A stretch of DNA of 21,918 nt from a virus. Position 1 is the stretch's first letter. Each line of letters starts with the position of its first letter. The DNA is taken from IMG/VR virus record IMGVR_UViG_3300042325_000272, positions 1-21,918 of that record. The stretch is one strand, 5' to 3'. The notes beneath the pieces were generated by a model, which saw only the letters and a program-made list of their open reading frames with translations, was not told where the DNA came from and made no database searches. Shown piece by piece: positions 15,620 to 20,625 of this stretch. Made by a program: the position numbers and the translations under genes.

Positions 15620-17025
15620 TTGTCTAAGGTTTTTGGATTAATATTAGTTTTATTTATTTTAAATTTTTTAATACCACCAGGTGAAACACTTTCATATTCA
15701 TAATTATAGAAATCACAATACTTTTTAATACAAATTGAAACCTTATTTTTTGTTAATTTATTTCTGTCAAATTTATTAATCAATTGGCTTTCATAGAAAT
15801 CATAAAACCACTTAGATTCATACCATTCATTAGAAATTAAACCTATTAAACATTCCATTAACTCTTTAGTCAACTCAACCTCTAACTTTTTAAATGGTAA
15901 AGAAATACTATTATATTTCATTAAACCAAAACTTAAATATTTCTTAATACATTCAATCATGTAACAATCAAATCTAGCGTATTCCTGACTATCCCAATCA
16001 TCAAAAAGCATATGACCAAAGAAGTCCTGAGGGGAATGATTAGCGTTAAAAAAAGAACTTAATTCGACCTCAAACTTTCTAGCGTCATGACTTCCTCCTG
16101 TTCCTTTAATGACATAATTTGTAGTAATTAATATCTTTGGCGAATCTTCTACGGGTAATTTAATAGTATTTTGTCCTTTGTAAGTAATTTCCATTCCCTC
16201 TGTAATCATTGAAAATAAATTTATAAAAGCAAAATTAGGCTTTACATCATCATAAACTAATATTTGACAATCGGTCTTAATTGATTGATAAGGAAATTGA
16301 TCTAAAAAAGAAAATGATTTACCATTTAAAGATTGTACCCTTTTCATTAATCCTAAAGCATTCCAAAGTAAACCCTTACCACTCCTTCCATTTGGCTCAT
16401 CGCTTATCATTTCATCATTTAAAATAATAGCTTTATTGTCTACTTTTGACTTGTAACTATGAATCAAATAACCTATCACACTTTGAAACGTATTATATCT
16501 ATCTACATTCTCACCGCTTATTTTCCATATAAAAGTTCTAAACTCACTTTCATGGTGGTCTGATTCAATGTATTTTCTTTTAATAACCTGGTCTTTCCAA
16601 ATTGAAACTCCAAAATCACTATATTTTTTAAGAATTTTAACATCTTTTTTTACTTCTAAAATTCCGTTTTCATAAAACAAATATGCTGTATCTTTTGTAT
16701 CTTTTAATACCTTAATTTCTTTTGAAACTATTTGACTTAAAAAATCTCGTTTAAACGTGGTTGTCTTTCCAGCCATTAGATTGTAAACTGATTCATTGTC
16801 CTCACTATCTAAAACATAATCTAATACATAATCCTTAATATCTGTTTCGTCTTTTATCTCTAAAAAAATCCCTTCTTTTTTTATTAAATTAAAAGAGCTG
16901 TTTTCATTAGGCCTATTCTTAAAAAATCCACTACCTTCTAAAAATCTTCTAAAACCTAAAATACTTAATGATGGCTTACCGTCTTGACTTATTCTCCAAA
17001 ATGGTTCTAAATTATTATTATTCAT
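15610..17025 (-). CDS. SF3-type primase/helicase (DUF5906-like AAA+ ATPase)
   Basis: A 471-residue protein from the ATG at 17023-17025 (the TTG two codons upstream is rejected). An N-terminal domain (about 1-105) contains LEPFW and GFRRFLEGSGFFKNR. The ATPase domain carries Walker A NGRSGKG (212-218), Walker B ILVYDD (255-260), a sensor-1 strand ILITTN (298-303) and a candidate arginine finger in SHDARKFEVEL (R316). This arrangement fits the SF3/D5-like replicative helicases of phages and plasmids. A winged-helix-like C-terminus is likely. It is the main replication protein in the window and lies just downstream of the iteron region, a usual place for an initiator. Confidence 0.85.
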   Translation of the reverse strand: MNNNNLEPFWRISQDGKPSLSILGFRRFLEGSGFFKNRPNENSSFNLIKKEGIFLEIKDETDIKDYVLDYVLDSEDNESVYNLMAGKTTTFKRDFLSQIVSKEIKVLKDTKDTAYLFYENGILEVKKDVKILKKYSDFGVSIWKDQVIKRKYIESDHHESEFRTFIWKISGENVDRYNTFQSVIGYLIHSYKSKVDNKAIILNDEMISDEPNGRSGKGLLWNALGLMKRVQSLNGKSFSFLDQFPYQSIKTDCQILVYDDVKPNFAFINLFSMITEGMEITYKGQNTIKLPVEDSPKILITTNYVIKGTGGSHDARKFEVELSSFFNANHSPQDFFGHMLFDDWDSQEYARFDCYMIECIKKYLSFGLMKYNSISLPFKKLEVELTKELMECLIGLISNEWYESKWFYDFYESQLINKFDRNKLTKNKVSICIKKYCDFYNYEYESVSPGGIKKFKINKTNINPKTLDKWN

Positions 17026-17305
17026 TTTCAATTTCAGTTAGTATATTAATATTAAAATATTTTTTTTTATCTATTACAGAAAAAACATATTTACTTACAT
17101 TATTATCAATTAAGTATTTCATGACAAAATATTTAACTTCAAATAAATGTATGACTTTTATTATATCATTTTCCTTTAAAACAACTTCGTAACTATTAAA
17201 ATATTTTCTTTTAAAGAATCCATTATTTTCTAAAAATAAATTAAATAATCCCTCATTAATAAAATAACCACCTAAATGTCTTTCACTCCAAAATTCTTCA
17301 CTCAT
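17018..17305 (-). CDS. Stand-alone paralogue of the helicase N-terminal domain
   Basis: A 95-residue protein that aligns along its length with the first ~105 residues of the next gene product. Shared landmarks are E-x-FW (4-6 here; 7-10 there), LFNLFLENNGFFKRK (20-34) against GFRRFLEGSGFFKNR, a long amphipathic block ending VMKYLI against VLDYVL, and a final Phe-rich helix (YFNINILTEIENE against TFKRDFLSQIVSKE). It lacks the ATPase. It is the first gene after the origin-like region and overlaps the helicase gene by 8 nt. A gene duplication followed by loss of the ATPase part is likely. It may bind the same DNA or partner as the helicase and so modulate initiation. Confidence 0.75.
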   Translation of the reverse strand: MSEEFWSERHLGGYFINEGLFNLFLENNGFFKRKYFNSYEVVLKENDIIKVIHLFEVKYFVMKYLIDNNVSKYVFSVIDKKKYFNINILTEIENE

Positions 17306-17317
17306 AATTAACCGTTT

Positions 17318-17411
17318 TTAAAAACAAAAATCCCTATTAAAAAGCCACGGTCAAACAGCTGTTTTAATAAGGATTTTCTAAAAAATTTCTTTATATGGAT
17401 TTGACCGTTCC
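17318..17411 (-). ncRNA. Candidate ~90-nt leader RNA
   Basis: The promoter at 17446-17417 predicts a start near 17411 and the terminator ends near 17320, giving a discrete RNA of about 90 nt without a credible ORF. Its first bases (ACGGTCAAA, 17408-17400) are perfectly complementary to 9 nt in the loop of the terminator hairpin (TTTGACCGT, 17355-17347). Pairing would make a pseudoknot or a competing fold, as in attenuators and small control RNAs. The loop also begins with a 12-bp palindrome, AAACAGCTGTTT (17353-17364). No known riboswitch class was recognised. Confidence 0.5.
17320..17377 (-). terminator. Strong intrinsic terminator / attenuator in the replication leader
   Basis: In the minus transcript a 16-bp stem forms between 17377-17362 and 17342-17327 with a single G-U pair (17370/17334) and a 19-nt loop, followed by TTTTTGTTTTT (17330-17320). 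It ends 14 nt before the start codon of the 95-residue gene and lies downstream of the promoter at 17446-17417, so transcription of the replication operon must read through it. Confidence 0.75.
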
Positions 17412-17416
17412 GTTTA

Positions 17417-17446
17417 CAAATATAAGTATAATTTTCTAATCAACAA
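17417..17446 (-). promoter_or_regulatory. Bacteroidetes-type promoter of the replication operon
   Basis: Minus strand TTG at 17446-17444, a 19-nt spacer, and TATATTTG at 17424-17417: an exact fit to the Bacteroidetes TTG / TAnnTTTG consensus with ideal spacing. The repeated TTTTTACG sites begin 20 bp upstream of the TTG box, so a protein bound there could activate or repress this promoter. Confidence 0.75.
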
Positions 17447-17460
17447 CAAATAAATTAAAT

Positions 17461-17784
17461 TAAATGTTTTTACGGGTTTTTACGGTGTTTTTACGGTGTT
17501 TTTACGCAACTTTTTACGGCTCTTAAGTCAATGACAGTAAAGGTTTAACTATCAACTGTAAAAACTTTAGATGTTTTTTTAGGAAAAAATAAAAAAAAAT
17601 TGGAAAAGCGTGTTTTATATATCTATAATGACTGGTACTTTTTTAAAATGTTTTTACGTTTTTATCATAAACCGTTACTATCATTGGTTTATAGACTGTA
17701 AAAACATTCTTATTAGTTGAATCAACTTTTTACGCTTAACTGTAAACTTTTGATTATCAATACTAAAACCCGTAAAAACATTTA
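17461..17784. repeat. 20-bp perfect inverted repeat bracketing the iteron region
   Basis: Positions 17461-17480 (TAAATGTTTTTACGGGTTTT) are the exact reverse complement of 17765-17784, 284 bp apart. Each arm contains one TTTTTACG site. A second, shorter pair, 17647-17657 and 17699-17709 (11 bp, AATGTTTTTAC), lies inside. The arms could form a cruciform or bring bound proteins together across a loop. Confidence 0.85.
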
Positions 17785-17819
17785 TTTTAACTTTTTACGT
17801 TTTGGTTTAACTTTTTACG
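17467..17819. repeat. Iteron-like array of TTTTTACG, putative replication origin
   Basis: The octamer TTTTTACG occurs nine times on the plus strand (starts 17467, 17477, 17488, 17499, 17511, 17651, 17727, 17792, 17812) and once inverted (17771-17778). The first five are 10, 11, 11 and 12 bp apart, so they lie on one face of the helix. Near-copies with TGTAAAAAC occur at 17557 and 17698. A tandem repeat with unit TTTAACTTTTTACGTTTTGG lies at about 17787-17824. An AT-rich tract (about 17577-17630) sits in the middle. An iteron array next to a replication helicase gene is the usual layout of a plasmid- or phage-type origin. There is no gene in this stretch. Confidence 0.75.
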
Positions 17820-17836
17820 TTTGGTTTAATTTTGCG

Positions 17837-17868
17837 AAAAAAAATCCTACTAAATTAATAGCAGGATT
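17837..17868 (-). terminator. Intrinsic terminator of the lipoprotein gene
   Basis: Minus strand stem of 10 bp (17868-17859 with 17852-17843, one G-U pair), 6-nt loop, then a run of eight T (17844-17837, partly shared with the stem). It overlaps the TAA of the lipoprotein gene and separates that gene from the origin-like region. Confidence 0.85.
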
Positions 17869-18061
17869 ATCTAATTATAATCTTTTTACTCTTATTTATA
17901 TTAATTCTAAATAGTGTTTTACCCCTCCCATCTCTTATATTCTGCTGTTTACGTAGGCTTTGCTCGTCATATTTAAGCATAGTTTTACGTTGACTATCTA
18001 GGTTGTATTGGTGAACGCTAGTACTACATGATAATAATAGTAAGATTAGTAAGTATTTCAT
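17867..18061 (-). CDS. Small phage lipoprotein, possible superinfection-exclusion moron
   Basis: A 64-residue protein from the ATG at 18059-18061; a longer frame from a TTG at 18160 would run through the promoter and hide the signal peptide. MKYLLILLLLSCSTS is a short type II signal peptide with lipobox LLSC (9-12), so C12 should be lipidated and the 52-residue remainder anchored in a membrane. The mature part is polar and basic, ending NINKSKKIIIR. No acidic export signal of the kind known for surface lipoproteins of Bacteroidetes is evident after the Cys, which suggests it faces the periplasm. It has its own promoter and terminator. Small phage lipoproteins with that layout often block receptors or DNA entry. 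An Rz1-type spanin is less likely: no Pro-rich region or Rz partner. Confidence 0.7.
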   Translation of the reverse strand: MKYLLILLLLSCSTSVHQYNLDSQRKTMLKYDEQSLRKQQNIRDGRGKTLFRININKSKKIIIR

Positions 18062-18129
18062 GCACAAATATACGGTAAATGATTGTGTTTGTAGTGTATT
18101 TGTGTTTCGGCAGTAAGTGAATAATAGTG

Positions 18130-18162
18130 CAAAAGTAAGAATAAGGGGAGCTTTAGACAAAA
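18130..18162 (-). promoter_or_regulatory. Promoter of the lipoprotein gene
   Basis: Minus strand TTTTG at 18162-18158, a 20-nt spacer and TACTTTTG at 18137-18130, matching TTG / TAnnTTTG. The predicted start near 18124 leaves a leader of about 60 nt before the ATG. The -33 box sits inside a hairpin (18140-18190), which may affect read-through from upstream. Confidence 0.7.
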
Positions 18163-18190
18163 TAATTGCGTTTATTTTACTCCCCCTATT
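18140..18190 (-). other. Nested inverted repeat overlapping the lipoprotein promoter
   Basis: Outer arms 18140-18150 and 18180-18190 pair over 11 bp in the minus transcript (one G-U); inner arms 18159-18165 and 18172-18178 (AAAATAA / TTATTTT) form a second 7-bp stem with a 6-nt loop. No good U-run follows, so it is a weak terminator at best. It may be an operator or an RNA structure ending the transcript of the gene at 18626-18288. Confidence 0.5.
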
Positions 18191-18191
18191 C

Positions 18192-18275
18192 AGTTGCTTA
18201 ACCGAACAATACGCATTAAGCAGCTATGTTAACTTATCTTTTCGTTGGCTTCAACAATATGATACGACGTTATAA
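18192..18275. repeat. Palindromic sequence downstream of the single-gene cassette
   Basis: This stretch carries the core CGTTATAA at 18268-18275, preceded by GATACGA (18261-18267), which matches the core of the palindrome on the other side of the gene (18686-18701: AATACGGT then CGTTATAA). Further on is a 10-bp imperfect hairpin, 18192-18201 with 18216-18225 (AGTTGCTTAA / TTAAGCAGCT). No gene lies between 18062 and 18287. Confidence 0.4.
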
Positions 18276-18287
18276 GTAATATTATTT

Positions 18288-18626
18288 CTATTGGGCATAT
18301 CTAATATCGGCTGGATTAATATAGTTTTTTAATTTTATAATTTTTGAATATTTAGGTATATCAATTCCGTGTTGTGACATTTCACCATCTCTTTTTTTTA
18401 TCTTTTTAAAATGATAAGTATATCCTAAATAACCATCTTTCCTATGTGCAATATAATAAATATAACCTATTTCTTTTTCAGTTCCGTAATCTCGACTTTC
18501 CCAAGTTACTTCGACCATTTGACCAACTTTGAATTTACATCTTTTTACTCGTTTATTTTGTAATTCTTCAATACTTTTGTAAAAATTATATTTAAGTTGT
18601 TTTTCAATTATATCTAAATCTTTCAT
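18288..18626 (-). CDS. Hypothetical basic protein, possibly a mobile cassette gene
   Basis: A 112-residue protein from the ATG at 18624-18626; a TTG eight codons upstream is an inferior start. A Lys-rich N-terminal helix (IIEKQLKYNFYKSIEELQNK) is followed by a beta-rich domain, CKFKVGQMVEVTW, EIGYIYYIAHRKDGYLGYTY, and IIKL, that could be an SH3-like barrel. It is richer in Lys, Ile and Tyr than most neighbours and, unlike the rest of the early operon, is isolated by gaps of 69 and about 226 nt filled with palindromes. I do not recognise the family. Its isolation suggests it was acquired independently of the flanking genes. Confidence 0.7.
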   Translation of the reverse strand: MKDLDIIEKQLKYNFYKSIEELQNKRVKRCKFKVGQMVEVTWESRDYGTEKEIGYIYYIAHRKDGYLGYTYHFKKIKKRDGEMSQHGIDIPKYSKIIKLKNYINPADIRYAQ

Positions 18627-18651
18627 ATTTTTTACTTTTAAATTAAACAAC

Positions 18652-18701
18652 TATAACACTTGATTAGCGCAACTTCGCAGACGCTAATACGGTCGTTATA
18701 A
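18652..18701. repeat. Two-part palindrome, attC-like in layout
   Basis: Outer arms TATAAC (18652-18657) and GTTATA (18695-18700), an asymmetric internal loop of 5 and 6 nt, inner arms ATTAGCG (18663-18669) and CGCTAAT (18682-18688) and a 12-nt loop. An outer R-type and inner L-type stem split by unpaired bases is the general plan of integron attC sites. The TAA of the upstream gene lies in the outer arm. No U-run follows, so a terminator is less likely. Confidence 0.5.
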
Positions 18702-19004
18702 CTTATCTAAATCAGACTTTAACCTTGACACTAAGCTATCTTCTCCGTCATCACCTGAAAGAAACCAGTCAATCCTTTGAGCGTATACCTCAGCTTTTTT
18801 TAACGCGTCAATACCATCTTTAAATATTTGCTGTACGTCTTCTCTATAAATCTCTTCATACCTTGCCTCAGGGTATTTCTCAAAGTATTCTTTTTGCCAA
18901 GGTGAAAAATCTTTCTCTTTACCTTGTTTATCTAGTTCATGCTGAATAATCTCTAAAATCTGTCTTATTTTATATTGATTGTAATCAAATGCTCCACCGC
19001 TCAT
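18696..19004 (-). CDS. Conserved phage hypothetical protein (MSGGAFDY family)
   Basis: A 102-residue acidic protein beginning MSGGAFDYNQYKIRQILEII, then SPWQKEYFEKYPEARYEE, VQQIFKDGIDALKKAEVYAQ and RIDWFLSGDDGEDSLVSRLK. The MSGG-[SA]-FDY start and the R-[VI]-DWFLSGDDGE motif near the C-terminus mark a family found in phages of many hosts. It is mostly helical and its function is unknown. It comes after the tiny membrane protein gene and is the last gene of the compact early block before the irregular region near 18.7 kb. Confidence 0.8.
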   Translation of the reverse strand: MSGGAFDYNQYKIRQILEIIQHELDKQGKEKDFSPWQKEYFEKYPEARYEEIYREDVQQIFKDGIDALKKAEVYAQRIDWFLSGDDGEDSLVSRLKSDLDKL

Positions 19005-19017
19005 AATTTAGTTTTTA

Positions 19018-19104
19018 TTAATATTTATCTTTAATTCCGTAATAAGCAAAACAAAATGCCATTATAGCTACCGCTATTCCACAAATTATTATAAACACTG
19101 TCAT
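19018..19104 (-). CDS. 28-residue single-span membrane peptide
   Basis: ATG at 19102-19104 overlaps the TGA of the upstream gene (ATGA) and the frame ends TAA at 19018-19020, 13 nt before the next gene. MTVFIIICGIAVAIMAFCFA is an uninterrupted hydrophobic helix followed by YYGIKDKY, so the peptide should insert with a charged C-terminal tail. The tight coupling and the otherwise unexplained gap support it as a real gene. The function is unknown. Confidence 0.55.
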   Translation of the reverse strand: MTVFIIICGIAVAIMAFCFAYYGIKDKY

Positions 19105-19397
19105 AACTCAAAACTTTTATTAAAAAATTCTCTTAATTCCTTTGTATTTTGTATCTGCTCGTCTGCTACCCCCGCTAAGTCCTCATCTGATTGCTTATAG
19201 TACAGACTATTACTAAACATCTCTAACTTCTTAAGCAAGTCCGTTGTGAAGAACTCTGGCAATACCTCGTTAAGCTCCTCAAAGTTTTCTAAAAATAGCG
19301 GCTGCATTGTCATTGTCTCAGCTATTAGCTTATTATAGTGCAGTTGGTTGTTAATTAACTTCAACTTTCGTTCCTGTGTTTTAAATTTCTTATTCAT
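19101..19397 (-). CDS. Hypothetical helical protein
   Basis: A 98-residue protein with a basic N-terminal helix (NKKFKTQERKLKLINNQLHY) and an acidic second half with EELNEVLPEFFTTDLLKKLE and EDLAGVADEQIQ. The charge split suggests a helical dimer or an adaptor. No family is recognised. It overlaps the gene before it by 8 nt and the membrane peptide after it by 4 nt. Both overlaps, and the lack of a competing frame, support that it is translated. Confidence 0.65.
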   Translation of the reverse strand: MNKKFKTQERKLKLINNQLHYNKLIAETMTMQPLFLENFEELNEVLPEFFTTDLLKKLEMFSNSLYYKQSDEDLAGVADEQIQNTKELREFFNKSFEL

Positions 19398-19569
19398 ATT
19401 CGTTATTTTTAAACCATTCTAAGCCTTTTAAACACTTGTTAAATGCTATCTTATCTTTACGTTCGTATTTGTTTCTTAAAATACCCCCGTTGTGTTCTCT
19501 AGTTAGTGGCATTAATCTAGTACGTTTAAACTGTTTTAGCCATTTCATGTATGCTATTTCGCTATCCAT
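19390..19569 (-). CDS. Small basic hypothetical protein
   Basis: A 59-residue protein from the ATG at 19567-19569: MDSEIAYMKWLKQFKRTRLM and on, with RNKYERKDKIAFNKCLKGLE WFKNNEYE at the end (two parts). A longer version from an ATG at 19629 would overlap the preceding gene by 56 nt, whereas this start lies 4 nt after that gene's stop, so I prefer it. The protein is rich in Lys, Arg and aromatic residues, as for small nucleic-acid-binding proteins. No family is recognised. Confidence 0.6.
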   Translation of the reverse strand: MDSEIAYMKWLKQFKRTRLMPLTREHNGGILRNKYERKDKIAFNKCLKGLEWFKNNEYE

Positions 19570-19573
19570 ATTT

Positions 19574-19834
19574 TTAAATTTTACTATAAAATAATTTCTT
19601 TGATAGATTGTGTACTTTTCCGTTATCACATTGTATTCTGTACTGTTGCTTATAAGTTTCTATGATTGTGTAAATGTTCAATGTACTTATCAAATTAGCG
19701 TATCCAGCGCGTGCAATTACTTGTTTAGCTTCTAAGAAGTTTGGCTTAACGTAGTCTATCCCTGTTGTGTACTCGCTGCAGTTTTTGTGATGGTGTGTTT
19801 CTTTGCACCCTACTAGACAATATTCTGTTATCAT
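19574..19834 (-). CDS. Hypothetical protein with N-terminal Cys/His cluster
   Basis: An 86-residue protein. MITEYCLVGCKETHHHKNCS carries C6, C10, three His (14-16) and C19, a spacing that could hold a zinc ion. The middle, YVKPNFLEAKQVIARAGYAN, is helical and the C-terminus (YRIQCDNGKVHNLSKKLFY) looks beta-rich. The start codon overlaps the upstream stop in ATGA. I do not recognise a family; metal binding is inferred from the residues alone. Confidence 0.6.
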   Translation of the reverse strand: MITEYCLVGCKETHHHKNCSEYTTGIDYVKPNFLEAKQVIARAGYANLISTLNIYTIIETYKQQYRIQCDNGKVHNLSKKLFYSKI

Positions 19835-20157
19835 AGCTTTTGAAGTTCCAATTTTACTCTATCCCAAAAATCAATCATTACTATATCGTGTAACTGCAAG
19901 TGTTCTAAAACCTCATCACAACATATCATAGCGCATAATACGCTTTGGTCGTAGTCAATATTAAAGTCTACTGTCATTTGTCTTATTAGGTGTTCTGATT
20001 TTTCCTTAGCTGTCATTTCTTTTTTTATTAGTGTAAATTCGTTTATTACTATATCAATTGCTAGTGTTAACTCCTTAGGGTATATCATTTCTGTATCACC
20101 TCCTAGCCTCCATTCTTGGTGTCTTTTTAAAAGGTTTATAGCTTCTTCTAGTTTCAT
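19831..20157 (-). CDS. Conserved early phage protein, apparent fusion of two small families
   Basis: A 108-residue protein with two parts. Residues 1 to about 45 (EAINLLKRHQEWRLGGDTEM, then YPKELTLAIDIVINEF) match the common LxRHNxWRRGxxxxMxxPxxLGxAID small phage protein. Residues about 49-108 (TAKEKSEHLIRQM, then SVLCAMICCDEVLEHL and FWDRVKLELQKL) match another common small phage family with the pattern TAKExAxxL...K.CAlI.vDEi......YWxxVKxEIxxL. In the phages I remember these are usually separate genes. Neither has a known function. The start follows the remnant repeat at 20158-20230. Confidence 0.7.
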   Translation of the reverse strand: MKLEEAINLLKRHQEWRLGGDTEMIYPKELTLAIDIVINEFTLIKKEMTAKEKSEHLIRQMTVDFNIDYDQSVLCAMICCDEVLEHLQLHDIVMIDFWDRVKLELQKL

Positions 20158-20247
20158 GATTTAAAAGTTTATTGTAGTATTCTTGTATATAATCGGAATT
20201 TTTTCGGTTATTGTATAAAAATATAACATTTCATGATTTAAAAGTTT
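20152..20247. repeat. 19-bp perfect direct repeat
   Basis: TTTCATGATTTAAAAGTTT is at 20152-20170 and again at 20229-20247, 77 bp apart. The similarity continues a further 10-15 bp with mismatches. Each copy spans a gene end; the first also contains the start codon of the 108-residue gene. Recombination between the copies would remove the 77 bp between them. Confidence 0.85.
20158..20230 (-). pseudogene. Remnant of a duplicated gene 3' end
   Basis: This 73-nt gap contains, on the minus strand, GAATACTACAATAAACTTTT then AAATCATGA, which corresponds to the end of the gene just before it (EEYYNETFKS stop) with a one-base deletion (AAT-AAACT against AACGAAACT). The reading EYYN is preserved upstream of the deletion (SDYIQEYYN). 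It looks like the eroded tail of a second member of that family. Confidence 0.5.
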
Positions 20248-20455
20248 CGTTATAATACTCTTCGCTTGTTTCTCTTGGGAAAATATTTTCATCTTTTGTA
20301 ATGTCTAAACAACCTATACAATATGCTTCTATAATCTGTTGCTTCTCTTGTTCTAACATAAAATTTAATAAATTTAAAATCTGTTCCTTTGAATACGTTG
20401 ACTGCATCTTATCATTTTCAAATGAATGTATCAAATGTTCTACTGCTGTTTTCAT
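20231..20455 (-). CDS. Conserved phage hypothetical protein (YYNETF family)
   Basis: A 74-residue acidic protein. The central EKQQIIEAYCIGCLD and the C-terminal ETSEEYYNETFKS match a family very common in small early regions of phages (QQIIxAxxxG...AExYYNETF). Its function is not known. The ATG overlaps the upstream TGA in ATGA. The preceding N-terminal segment, KMQSTYSKEQILNLLNFMLE, is helical. A fragment of a second copy of its end lies just downstream. Confidence 0.75.
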   Translation of the reverse strand: MKTAVEHLIHSFENDKMQSTYSKEQILNLLNFMLEQEKQQIIEAYCIGCLDITKDENIFPRETSEEYYNETFKS

Positions 20456-20625
20456 GGTTTCAATATTTTTAAATCCGCTTCTACTAATCTATTAATTAAT
20501 TCAAAGGCTAATTTAACAAGGCTGTTTGCATCGTCTTTTAACCCGTTATTTTCTGTTATCATTAAGATATTAGTAAGGTCTATCTCGCTAAAATCTATAA
20601 TGTTTTTCTTCAATTGTCTTTTCAT
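20452..20625 (-). CDS. 57-residue hypothetical protein
   Basis: Read from the ATG at 20623-20625 to the TGA at 20452-20454: MKRQLKKNIIDFSEIDLTNI and on to EADLKILKP. It is joined to both neighbours by ATGA overlaps, which fills the space between the 41-residue membrane peptide and the YYNETF-family gene. It is helical, with a basic N-terminus and an amphipathic C-terminal helix (VKLAFELINRLVEADLKIL). No family is recognised; translation is supported by the coupling at both ends. Confidence 0.65.
   Translation of the reverse strand: MKRQLKKNIIDFSEIDLTNILMITENNGLKDDANSLVKLAFELINRLVEADLKILKP

Noticed and set aside
17461-17819. CRISPR array
   Set aside because: The repeated unit is only 8-12 bp, the spacing is about one helical turn or irregular, and there are no unique spacers of 25-40 bp or cas genes.
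17717-17914. A 65-codon plus-strand frame in the iteron region
   Set aside because: It runs through the iterons and the terminator, has a composition dictated by TTTTTACG repeats, and shows no recognisable domain.
18065-18072. A second TATATTTG box just before the lipoprotein ATG
   Set aside because: No TTG lies 17-23 bp upstream and the start would fall on the ATG itself. A leaderless transcript is possible but the promoter at 18130-18162 is much better.
18061-18160. TTG-initiated 97-residue version of the lipoprotein
   Set aside because: It would begin in the promoter and bury the signal peptide at residue 34; the ATG at 18061 gives a proper lipoprotein signal.
19570-19629. Upstream ATG for the small basic gene at 19390
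   Set aside because: It would create a 56-nt overlap with the preceding gene, while the ATG at 19567-19569 lies 4 nt after that gene's stop.
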